Assembly (NCBI RefSeq): GCF_030408415.1
Contig: NZ_CP046976.1
Coordinates: 1,364,001-1,428,000, forward strand
DNA length: 64,000 nucleotides
Direction of reading: 5' to 3'
Source: Corynebacterium appendicis CIP 107643
GTDB taxonomy: Bacteria > Actinomycetota > Actinomycetes > Mycobacteriales > Mycobacteriaceae
Of the stretch, positions 56,813 through 64,000 are shown piece after piece. Below the pieces are notes generated by a model. The model was not told the DNA's origin. It saw only the letters and a list, made by a program, of their open reading frames with translations, and did not search any database. How positions within the stretch are numbered: position 1 is the stretch's first letter; every line of letters starts with the position of its first letter. The translations under genes and the position numbers were made by a program.

Positions 56813-58105
56813 TTATTCGGAGGGTTTGGGCAGCAGGCGGCCTTCGCCGAGGTTCTCGTAGGCCCAGCGCATGACCGGGTACAGCACGATGATGCCGATG
56901 GAACCCAGCGCGATGCCCTCGAGGGTGACGTTGCCGATTTCGAAGGTCAGGTTGCCGATGCCCACGATCAGCGCCACCGCCGCCATGGTGAGGTTGACCG
57001 GGTTGTTGAAGTCGACCTGATTGTCCTGCCAGATGCGCACGCCCAGCATGCCGATCAGGCCGTAGAGGACCAGGCACGCGCCACCGAGCACTCCGGCGGG
57101 AATGGTGAAGATCAACGCACCGAATTTCGGGATGAACGCCAGCAAGATCGCAAAGCACGCCGCGACCCAGTACGCGGCCGTGGAGTAGACGCGGGTGGCG
57201 GCCATGACGCCGATGTTCTCGGCGTACGTCGTGGTGCCGGAGCCGCCGAATGCGCCGGCGAGCGTAGTGGCGACACCGTCGCCGACGAGAGCCGGACCGG
57301 CGAGGTCGTCAAGGTCGCGGCGGGTCATCTCGGCGACGGCTTTGACGTGGCCGACGTTCTCGGCGATGAGCACGACCAGCACCGGCAGGGTGACAAGGAT
57401 GGCGGAGAGGTGGAACTCGGGCGTGTGGAAGGTCGGCAGACCGACCCACGGCGCGGCGGCGATCGTCTCGCCCGCGTCTTCTGCCAGGTTGCCGGTCAGC
57501 GTGGCGAAGATCCAGCCGGTGACGACGCCGATGAGGATGGACAGGCGGGACGCCATGCCGCGCAGGCACGCCGTGGCGATCAGAATCGCGGCCAGCGTGA
57601 CCAGGCCGACAGCGGGCTGCGTTTGCGTGTTCGCGACAGCCGTGGGAGCGAGATTCAGGCCGATCAGCGCCACGATCGCACCAGTGACCACGGGCGGCAT
57701 GACGGCGTCGAGAACACGCTTGCCGGCCCAGCTGACCAGCAGGCCCACACTGATCAGCGCCAGACCGGTGACGAAGATGCCGCCGATCTGCGCGCTGATG
57801 CCGTGTTGCTGCGACGCGGTCAGGGGCGCGATGAAGGCGAACGACGACCCCAAATAACTGGGCAGCCGGTTACGGGTGAACAGAAGGAAGATGATGGTGC
57901 CCAAACCGGAGAACAGCAGCGTGGTGTTCACCGGGAATCCGGTCAGGGTGGGCACGAGCAGCGTCGCGCCGAACATGGCGATGACGTGCTGCATGCCAAT
58001 GCCGATCGTGCGCGACCAGCTCAGGCGTTCTTCGGGGGCGACGACAGATCCAGGTTGGATGGTCTTTCCGTCGCCGTGGACGGTCCAGGAGGGAATGAAG
58101 CTCAC
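56813..58105 (-). CDS. uraA: Uracil/xanthine permease (NCS2, UraA-like)
   Basis: This 430-residue membrane protein has about 14 helices. The NCS2 signature is in the GAFGGSGTTTYAENIGVMAA segment, where Glu and Asn contact the base, and LGTIIFLLFTRNRLPSYLGS forms an earlier helix. It imports uracil with protons. It lies between the HNH nuclease and hflX on the same strand, a gene order I recall around C. glutamicum uraA (inference). Confidence 0.88.
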   Translation of the reverse strand: MSFIPSWTVHGDGKTIQPGSVVAPEERLSWSRTIGIGMQHVIAMFGATLLVPTLTGFPVNTTLLFSGLGTIIFLLFTRNRLPSYLGSSFAFIAPLTASQQHGISAQIGGIFVTGLALISVGLLVSWAGKRVLDAVMPPVVTGAIVALIGLNLAPTAVANTQTQPAVGLVTLAAILIATACLRGMASRLSILIGVVTGWIFATLTGNLAEDAGETIAAAPWVGLPTFHTPEFHLSAILVTLPVLVVLIAENVGHVKAVAEMTRRDLDDLAGPALVGDGVATTLAGAFGGSGTTTYAENIGVMAATRVYSTAAYWVAACFAILLAFIPKFGALIFTIPAGVLGGACLVLYGLIGMLGVRIWQDNQVDFNNPVNLTMAAVALIVGIGNLTFEIGNVTLEGIALGSIGIIVLYPVMRWAYENLGEGRLLPKPSE

Positions 58106-58192
58106 AGGCTCACAAATTTAGCACCGCGCCCAGCTGACACGAAGTCGTCGCGGGCCGCGCCGTAAGCCGGCGACGCCGCCCGGGGCACCGCG

Positions 58193-59713
58193 TCAGTCGA
58201 CCACGAACTCGGAGTACTGGTGGAAGAGGACGCGGGGCAGGCGGACGTCGATAAGCGTGCCCTCTTCCTTGTATTCCTCGCTGCGAACGGTGCCTTCTTC
58301 ATGGAGGCGCGAGACGATGTCGCCGCGCGTGTACGGCACGAGCATTCTCGCGTGCGCGTCGAGGGTGTTGAGGAACATCTCGATGCGGCCTTCGAGCTCC
58401 GCGATCCCCTCACCCGTGCGCGCGGAGACGAAGACGACGTCGCGCTTCGAATCGGCGAACGAGTGGCGCAGCTCGGCCAGCACCACCGGGTCCGCCTGGT
58501 CGATCTTGTTCACGACGACGATCTCCGGCGGAATCTCCTCGCCGGTGTCGCGCGTGATCTCGGCGAGAACGTCGTTGACCGCCTGGATCTGCTTCAGCGG
58601 GAACGGGTCGGAACCGTCGACGACGTGGAGCATCAGGTCCGCACCGGCGACTTCCTCGAGGGTGGACTTGAACGCTTCGACGAGCTGCGTGGGCAGGTGG
58701 CGCACGAAACCGACGGTGTCGGTGAGCACGACGGAACGGCCGTCAGCGAGCTCCGCCTTGCGTGTCGACGGATCCAGCGTCGCGAACAACGCGTCCTCCA
58801 CCAGCACGCCCGCATCCGTCATCGCGTTGATCAGCGACGACTTGCCGGCGTTGGTGTAGCCCGCGATGGCGATCTTCGGAATCGTCGAGCGCTGCCTTTG
58901 CGCGCGCTTGACGTCGCGGGCTGTCTTCATGCCCGCCAACTCGCGGCGCAGCTTCGCCATCTCGGAGCGCAGGCGGCGGCGGTCCGCCTCGATGCGCGTC
59001 TCGCCGGGGCCGCGCAGACCAACGCCGCCGTTGGAGCCAGCGCGACCACCCGCCTGGCGCGACAGGTTGCCGCCCCAGCCGCGGGTGCGCGTGTACAGGT
59101 ACTCCATCTGTGCGAGGCTGACCTGCGCCTTGCCCTCCTTCGACTTCGCGTGCTGGGCGAAAATGTCCAGAATGAGCATGGTGCGGTCGATGACCTTGAC
59201 TTTGAGCGCTTCCTCGAGCGCCACCATCTGACCGGGCGAGAGCTCGCCGTCGCACACCACGGTGTCGGCGCCGGTCGCGTGCACGATGTCGCGCAGCTCG
59301 CTGACCTTGCCCGAGCCGATGTAGGTGCCCGGGTCCGGCTTGTCGCGCTTCTGGTAGAGCATGTCCACGACGTCGGCGCCGGCGGTCTCGGCCAACGCAG
59401 CTAGCTCATTCATGTTCGCCTCGACTTCGGCGATGGTCCCCTCGGTCCACATGCCGACCAGGATGACCTGCTCGAGGCGCAGCTTGCGGTACTCGACCTC
59501 GTAGATGTCCTCGTGGTCTTCGGAGCGGATCTCGGTGTCGCGGGTGACGCGTCGAAAAGCGTTGCGCTCAGCGAGATCCAGCGAGCCGACCGTCGGGTCC
59601 GTGCTCTCGTGCGCGGCGGGCGGCGCGTGGTCGCGGAATGCTTCCGCGAGAAGTGCGTCGTGAGCCGAATCCTCGTGTGGTTCGGCGGAAAAACGGGAAA
59701 AAGGTTTCGTCAT
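58193..59713 (-). CDS. hflX: Ribosome-associated GTPase HflX
   Basis: This 506-residue GTPase has an N-terminal HflX domain (about 70-230, with GRAGSNGGVGLRGPGETRIE linker) and a G domain with P-loop GYTNAGKSSLINAMT, switch II/G3 DTVGFVRHLP and G4 VVNKIDQADP. HflX splits stalled 70S ribosomes after stress. The start at 59713 (MTKPFSRFSAEP) has AAGGAC five bases upstream. A longer frame to 59815 is not used. It contains one 11-mer copy. Confidence 0.94.
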   Translation of the reverse strand: MTKPFSRFSAEPHEDSAHDALLAEAFRDHAPPAAHESTDPTVGSLDLAERNAFRRVTRDTEIRSEDHEDIYEVEYRKLRLEQVILVGMWTEGTIAEVEANMNELAALAETAGADVVDMLYQKRDKPDPGTYIGSGKVSELRDIVHATGADTVVCDGELSPGQMVALEEALKVKVIDRTMLILDIFAQHAKSKEGKAQVSLAQMEYLYTRTRGWGGNLSRQAGGRAGSNGGVGLRGPGETRIEADRRRLRSEMAKLRRELAGMKTARDVKRAQRQRSTIPKIAIAGYTNAGKSSLINAMTDAGVLVEDALFATLDPSTRKAELADGRSVVLTDTVGFVRHLPTQLVEAFKSTLEEVAGADLMLHVVDGSDPFPLKQIQAVNDVLAEITRDTGEEIPPEIVVVNKIDQADPVVLAELRHSFADSKRDVVFVSARTGEGIAELEGRIEMFLNTLDAHARMLVPYTRGDIVSRLHEEGTVRSEEYKEEGTLIDVRLPRVLFHQYSEFVVD

Positions 59714-59829
59714 TGAGTCCTTATTGTCACATGCCTGCATGTCCAGGCAAAGAAACACCTGCCCACTGCGCAACCCCGTGCAGCGGGGGATTGTTCCCTT
59801 CGCGCCCTCCGGCACTAGACTCGGGACCT

Positions 59830-60582
59830 ATGAGTGAGACGATCACGACAGATCTTTCCAGCATTGGCATGGGCTATTCGCGGTGGCAGGACGCCGTGGA
59901 AGCCGCAATCGCGTCGAATCAGCTCGCGGTGACGGGCGAGGTGCGCGGAGGCCAGTTGATCCAGTTCTCGGACCCGTCGGGCGCGCAGCTGAATATTCTC
60001 GCGGTCGAGCCGTTCGCGACATTCGCCGGATTCGATTCCACAACTCGCACGTACGCGCATGTCACGATGCTCAACGACGTCGTCGGCCTGTGCGATGTCG
60101 TCGATCCGGTGGGCAACGCGATCGCGTCCGTCACGGCTAATATCGCGCAGGGGCCGTTGCTTGTCGACGAATCCACCCTCCAGTGGCAAGAAATGGGCTT
60201 CACCGCCCTGGCGATTGACGCGCGGCACTACGGCAGCGTCGACGAGTACCTCGCCGCCACCGGCGCGACTCTGGGCACGGTCGTCTCGGAGGGAGCCGAG
60301 CGCGTCAATTCCGGCGCAGCCGCTGCCCCGGACGCCGCCGCATCGTTTTCCGCCCGCGTCTTGGAAGCGGAGTACCGCACCAACACGCTGACCGGCGAGC
60401 GCTTCGTCCACGTCTCCGTCGACGCCGCGTTCCCCTTCGACGTGGTGCTCCCCGACACCGGCGCCGAGCTGCCGGAGCGCAATTCCGTCATCGCGGGCAC
60501 TGCCGTGCTGGCCGGCCAAGTCGCAATGGCCGCCGGGTGCGGATGTGGCGGCGGCGGAAGCTGCGGCTGCGGCGGCCACTAA
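59830..60582 (+). CDS. Unknown actinobacterial protein with Cys/Gly-rich C-terminus
   Basis: This 250-residue protein is mostly a soluble, beta-rich domain (ITTDLSSIGMGYSRWQDAVE; FAGFDSTTRTYAHVTMLNDV) ending in GCGCGGGGSCGCGGH. That tail has four Cys and one His, a plausible metal-binding or sorting tail. The domain is not one I can name. TAGACT (59816-59821) lies eight bases before the ATG, so it may be leaderless. It is divergent from hflX, with a downstream membrane-anchored protein 47 bases away. Confidence 0.7.
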   Translation: MSETITTDLSSIGMGYSRWQDAVEAAIASNQLAVTGEVRGGQLIQFSDPSGAQLNILAVEPFATFAGFDSTTRTYAHVTMLNDVVGLCDVVDPVGNAIASVTANIAQGPLLVDESTLQWQEMGFTALAIDARHYGSVDEYLAATGATLGTVVSEGAERVNSGAAAAPDAAASFSARVLEAEYRTNTLTGERFVHVSVDAAFPFDVVLPDTGAELPERNSVIAGTAVLAGQVAMAAGCGCGGGGSCGCGGH

Positions 60583-60629
60583 AGCCCGCGGGTTGCCGGG
60601 CACGAACACCTCAGCGAGCGGAGCAGACG

Positions 60630-61145
60630 ATGGCCGGGACAAACCGCAGCAGAGAGTCGGCGATTTGGCTGACGCTCGCGCTCGTCGTCGCAATTTTACT
60701 GGGCACGCGGCTAGGGGTACCGGGGCTGATCCTCGGAATTGTTCTAGCTGCGGCGGCGTTCGTGGCGTACCGCGCCAACACGGTCGACCCTGAAGTCGAG
60801 GCGCTGCGCTCCTCTCTCCGCGTCGCCCGGGACGATATCGCCGAGGTAGTCGCGGAGTACGAGGATTTCGCGTCGGGCACCAGCACAGACGCGCTCGCGG
60901 AGCGCACGCTCACCTACCGGGCGTTGGCGACCCCGCACAGCGATATTCCGGCGATCGAGGATTTCCATCTGCGGCTCGGGTCGTCGCGGCGTTTCCTCGC
61001 TCGGGTTGACACGCATTTGCACAACAACGACTTGGACCGCCACGCGCTGGAGCGGATGATCAATATCGCGGACCAGCGCGCTCTCGACCTCGCGCAGTCG
61101 TGGGCCGACGCCCGCCGCGCCGCGCGCAGGCTCGGCCCCGCTTAA
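60630..61145 (+). CDS. Small membrane-anchored coiled-coil protein of unknown function
   Basis: This 171-residue protein has two transmembrane helices in the first 45 residues (ESAIWLTLALVVAILLGTRL; VPGLILGIVLAAAAFVAYRA). A cytoplasmic helical domain follows with heptad-like EVEALRSSLRVARDDIAEVV and a basic C-terminus. No family is recognised. The ATG at 60630 lacks a strong ribosome site, and in-frame alternatives upstream exist in the longer open frame from 60537. It ends just before the dapF stop (convergent). Confidence 0.65.
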   Translation: MAGTNRSRESAIWLTLALVVAILLGTRLGVPGLILGIVLAAAAFVAYRANTVDPEVEALRSSLRVARDDIAEVVAEYEDFASGTSTDALAERTLTYRALATPHSDIPAIEDFHLRLGSSRRFLARVDTHLHNNDLDRHALERMINIADQRALDLAQSWADARRAARRLGPA

Positions 61146-61155
61146 CGTTTTCCGC

Positions 61156-62055
61156 TTATCGACGAAGCGCCCCCAGCTCCACCTCTCCCCTCCCCACGAT
61201 GACCGATGGTCCCGTCATAGTGGCTACCCCGTCCTCGATGGCGATGGTCAAGGTGCCTCCCGGGACGTGGACGGTGACGGAGCCGTGCTCGATGCCGGCG
61301 TCGGCAAGCGCGGCGCGTGCCGCGGCGACGGTGCCGGTGCCGCAGGAGCGGGTCTCCCCCACGCCGCGCTCCCACACCCGCATGTGGACTGCGCCGCCGG
61401 TCATTTCCGTGAGGATTTCCACGTTGACGCCTGCAGGGAAGAACTCGTGGTCGAAGGCCGGCTGAACGAATTTCATGGCGGCGAGCTCGTCCGGCGTCAG
61501 TCCCGGGATCACCGCGGCGAGATGCGGGTTGCCCACATCCACGCCGAGGCCCGCAAAGTCGAACTCGCCCATGCGCGCTGTAGATACGCCGGTGACCTCG
61601 ACGCGCCCCATGCCCACTTCCACCTCAGCGCTCGCCGGGCCGTGCGGTCCGTCCCCGGTCAGCTCCCGGATGATGATGTGCTTGGTTCCCGCGCGGGTGG
61701 CCACGTCGAATTCGCGTGCCGTCTCCAGCCCCTGGGCCGCGAGCACGTGGGCGAAAACACGGATGCCGTTGCCGCACATCTCGGCGATCGAGCCGTCGGC
61801 GTTGCGGTAATCCATGAACCAGCGGGGCGACTCAGTCGACGACGGATCGTTCCGGACAATGCGCAGGAGCCCGTCGCCGCCGATGCCGGCGCGACGGTCG
61901 CACAGGGAAGCCGCAAGGTCGCCAGTGAGGACGCCTAGGTCCTCGAGCTGATCGTCGACGTCGATAAGCACGACGAAGTCGTTTTCGGTGCCGTGTGCCT
62001 TGATGAACGGCAGGGAGGACAAGTGCGGTTCGGTTTCGTTGCTGTCGGTGCTCAC
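61156..62055 (-). CDS. dapF: Diaminopimelate epimerase
   Basis: This 299-residue enzyme converts LL-DAP to meso-DAP for lysine and peptidoglycan. The two catalytic cysteines are in [10 protein letters not shown] and [13 protein letters not shown]. The [17 protein letters not shown]-terminus is typical. The GTG at 62055 overlaps the miaA stop by four bases (GTGA). The stop codon itself (TAA) is contained in a copy of the repeated 11-mer (61154-61164), and another copy lies at 61959-61969. It is co-transcribed with miaA and an unknown gene. Confidence 0.96.
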   Translation of the reverse strand: MSTDSNETEPHLSSLPFIKAHGTENDFVVLIDVDDQLEDLGVLTGDLAASLCDRRAGIGGDGLLRIVRNDPSSTESPRWFMDYRNADGSIAEMCGNGIRVFAHVLAAQGLETAREFDVATRAGTKHIIIRELTGDGPHGPASAEVEVGMGRVEVTGVSTARMGEFDFAGLGVDVGNPHLAAVIPGLTPDELAAMKFVQPAFDHEFFPAGVNVEILTEMTGGAVHMRVWERGVGETRSCGTGTVAAARAALADAGIEHGSVTVHVPGGTLTIAIEDGVATMTGPSVIVGRGEVELGALRR

Positions 62056-62972
62056 GCCAGCGAGTCTAGCGCGGCCCGCAGCAGCTTCTCCGGGGCCTGG
62101 TCCGCGTCGATCCACGCGATGCGTTTGTCGCGGTTGAACCAGGACCGCTGGCGCCGAACGTAACGGCGGGTGCCGGCGACGGTGGACTCCACTGCTTCTT
62201 CGAGGGAGCACTTTTCGGCGAGGTAGTCGAGCACCTGCGCGTAACCGATGGCGCGGCCGGCGGTGGAATCGGGGGTGAGGCCGGCGTCGATAAGCGTGCG
62301 CACTTCGTCGACGAAGCCTCGGTCAAACATGAGCTGGGTACGTTTTTCGATGCGCGGGTTGAGCCATTCGGCATTCGTGCGCAGGCCGATGATCCGGGTG
62401 CCCCACCGCGGCGGGGCGTCTTTCGGCGGCTGGGACGCCTGGAACGGTTTGCCGGTCAGCTCGATGACCTCGAGCGCGCGGACCGTGCGGCGCGGGTCGT
62501 TGTCCTCGATGATGCCCGCCGCCTGCGGATCGACCTCGGCGAGCTCCGCGTGGAGGGCCTGCACGCCGATCTCGGCCTGGCGCGCTTCGTACTTGGCGCG
62601 GACGGCGGGGTCGGTGGGAGGGAACTGCCAGTTGTCGATGAGCGACTGCACGTACATCATCGACCCGCCCACGAGGATCGGGACCGCTCCGCGCGCGGCG
62701 ATCTCCTCGACTTCGGCCACCGCGCGGGCCTGGTACTCGGCGACCGACGCTGTGCGCGTGACCTCCCAGATATCGAGCAGGTGGTGCGGGATGCCGCCGC
62801 GCTCTGCGGGCGGGAGCTTGGCGGTGCCGATGTCCATGCCGCGGTAGAGCTGCATCGAATCGACGTTGACCACTTCCCCGCCGAGCTCGCGCGCGAGAGC
62901 GATGCCGAGGTCCGATTTACCGGACGCCGTCGGGCCGACGACCGCGACGGGAGTGACGGGAAGCTCAGGCAT
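62052..62972 (-). CDS. miaA: tRNA dimethylallyltransferase
   Basis: This 306-residue enzyme adds a dimethylallyl group to A37 of tRNAs reading UNN codons. It uses DMAPP derived from the dxs pathway. The P-loop is [13 protein letters not shown], followed by [18 protein letters not shown], and the [19 protein letters not shown] substrate-binding segment. The ATG at 62972 overlaps the upstream gene's stop by eight bases. It includes a copy of the 11-mer at 62285-62295. Confidence 0.96.
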   Translation of the reverse strand: MPELPVTPVAVVGPTASGKSDLGIALARELGGEVVNVDSMQLYRGMDIGTAKLPPAERGGIPHHLLDIWEVTRTASVAEYQARAVAEVEEIAARGAVPILVGGSMMYVQSLIDNWQFPPTDPAVRAKYEARQAEIGVQALHAELAEVDPQAAGIIEDNDPRRTVRALEVIELTGKPFQASQPPKDAPPRWGTRIIGLRTNAEWLNPRIEKRTQLMFDRGFVDEVRTLIDAGLTPDSTAGRAIGYAQVLDYLAEKCSLEEAVESTVAGTRRYVRRQRSWFNRDKRIAWIDADQAPEKLLRAALDSLA

Positions 62973-63561
62973 GGTCCACCTGCCATACGGCGACGAAACG
63001 CCCCACGCCGCGCGTCGCGTCCGCGGCGATGAGCTGCTGCCGCGCGGCCTCCAGCGCGGCGAGCTCGTGCCACAGTGCGGGCTCAACGACACCGTACGTT
63101 TCCAGGTCGTCCGGCAACGTGTCCTTGCCGTCCAGGAAACGCGCCATCTGCTCGTGCGCTTCGGGCGCGCCGTCGACGAGCGCGAGCGGCGCGCGCGGCG
63201 TCAACCCAGCTGAACCGTCGAGGACGACCACGGTGAGCGCCCGCGGATCAAACGGCGCGGTGGCCCCACGCGAATCCGTCACGCGCGACTCCGCGCCCCC
63301 CAGGACGTACCGCGCGACGAGCTCCGCCAGGAAACTCCCGCCGCCCACCGTGACCTGCGGTGCGCCCCACGCCGCGAACGAGCCCGTGTGCTCCGTGCGC
63401 CACCGTGCGTCGCGCGAACCGACGATGTGGATCTCGCGCGTATCGTGCGCAGTCAACTCGCGGATCGCTCGCACAATTTCCTGCCCGGCAACATCGTTCG
63501 GCGCGAGCTCCGCCACCAGCGCCGGCGAGCCCGGCACGACGCACACATTGAACTGATTCAC
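62965..63561 (-). CDS. Unknown protein, miaA operon head (class III extradiol dioxygenase-like?)
   Basis: This 198-residue protein starts with GTG at 63561 ([20 protein letters not shown]). TAGGGT (complement of 63569-63574) lies seven bases upstream, which predicts a leaderless mRNA. Conserved-looking segments are [20 protein letters not shown] and [20 protein letters not shown]. The GSRDARW...HTGSFAAWG region loosely resembles LigB-type folds used by AmmeMemoRadiSam proteins. I do not claim this. In corynebacteria such a gene precedes miaA. Confidence 0.7.
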   Translation of the reverse strand: MNQFNVCVVPGSPALVAELAPNDVAGQEIVRAIRELTAHDTREIHIVGSRDARWRTEHTGSFAAWGAPQVTVGGGSFLAELVARYVLGGAESRVTDSRGATAPFDPRALTVVVLDGSAGLTPRAPLALVDGAPEAHEQMARFLDGKDTLPDDLETYGVVEPALWHELAALEAARQQLIAADATRGVGRFVAVWQVDHA

Positions 63562-63700
63562 GCCCACCACCCTAACCAGCGCCCCCGGTCGCGCGCGCAA
63601 ACGGTTCCATCGGCTGACATCGGGGTGCGGGGGCCGGTAAAGTCTTCAAGCATTACGGCAGCCGTGTCGCGCGGCACACACATGAAAGGACAGGCACACC

Positions 63701-64000
63701 ATGACGCAGCCCCCTACCGACGGCCAGAATCCGAAGCCGGCACCTTCGCCAGGAGCGATGCCGTCGAGGGCACCGAAGCCCGGTCCGCGGCCGGGGGCAC
63801 GTCCAGTGCAGGCTGGCGCGTCTACGCCGTCGCCGGTGCCCGCGACTCCGGCCGCACCCGTCGACACTGCCGCGGCGAAGAAATTCGGGCGCGTCGACGA
63901 GGACGGCACTGTCTATGTGACCCGCGGCGGCGCCGAACGCGCCGTCGGTTCGTGGCAGGCCGGCACCCCGGAGGAAGGCCTCGAGCACTTCGCGCAGCGC
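63701..64000 (+). CDS. DUF349-domain protein, N-terminal part
   Basis: The first 100 codons read from ATG 63701, with GAAAGGA about ten bases upstream. They have a Pro/Ala-rich N-terminus (about 1-60) and then KKFGRVDEDGTVYVTRGGAE, followed by AVGSWQAGTPEEGLEHFAQR. That is the typical start of the actinobacterial DUF349 coiled-coil proteins. The gene continues past the right edge. The function is unknown. It is divergent from the miaA operon. Confidence 0.75.
   Translation, partial: MTQPPTDGQNPKPAPSPGAMPSRAPKPGPRPGARPVQAGASTPSPVPATPAAPVDTAAAKKFGRVDEDGTVYVTRGGAERAVGSWQAGTPEEGLEHFAQR

Overview
The window is a GC-rich chromosomal segment from a Corynebacterium or a very close mycolic-acid actinobacterium. 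The evidence is the gene order sigA / sigB / dtxR / galE, then oxyR / hrpA / nrdR / divS / lexA / sugR / fruK / ptsF / ptsH, then uraA / hflX / dapF / miaA. As I recall it, this closely follows one block of the C. glutamicum chromosome. Arabinan and PI-mannoside envelope genes (aftC, PI-phosphate synthase), HemQ, DivS and many DUF families typical of actinobacteria agree. Species cannot be fixed from this sequence alone.

Layout: (1) 1-7.2 kb: minus-strand thrS - HIT protein - PI-phosphate synthase - (acyltransferase, cut by the window edge), then a secreted CopC-like protein, an MFS exporter and a glutathionyl/mycothionyl-hydroquinone-reductase-type protein. (2) 7.3-15.5 kb: an accessory region. 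An IS256-family element is split by two inverted IS3-family copies, one intact and one 3'-truncated. It is followed by a divergent pair of unknown genes, a two-gene operon ending in an HTH + ImmA/IrrE metallopeptidase, and an IS150-like element with a fused transposase frame. (3) 15.5-16.5 kb: seven tRNA genes, including a perfectly duplicated 167-bp tRNA-Val/tRNA-Gly unit. (4) 16.5-31 kb: RibD-like reductase, aftC, msrB, hemQ, DUF3000, rnd, dxs, trmA-like, DUF3710, dut, DUF3093, DUF4193, ppgK, sigA. (5) 31-45 kb: a helicase/DUF3039 pair, a methyltransferase, dtd, sigB, dtxR, galE, DUF4192, PAC2, a Ski2-like helicase, oxyR. (6) 45-55.6 kb: hrpA, nrdR, the SOS pair divS/lexA with LexA-box-like sites between them, and a fructose PTS cluster. 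(7) 55.6-64 kb: an HNH endonuclease, uracil permease, hflX, two small unknown proteins, dapF-miaA-unknown, and the start of a DUF349 protein.

The genes link into housekeeping transcription (SigA), stress transcription (SigB, probably SigH-controlled), iron control (DtxR), peroxide control (OxyR), DNA damage (LexA/DivS), sugar uptake (SugR/FruK/PtsF/HPr), isoprenoid and heme supply, and tRNA maturation and quality control.

The most striking unexplained signal is an 11-mer, CGTCGATAAGC. It occurs 16 times exactly between 15.8 and 62.3 kb, on both strands and in several reading frames. It forces rare codons (ATA, TTA, CTT) and once contains a gene's stop codon, so it appears to be selected as DNA. 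It resembles an uptake-sequence-like or chromosome-organising repeat, and I cannot match it to a described corynebacterial element.
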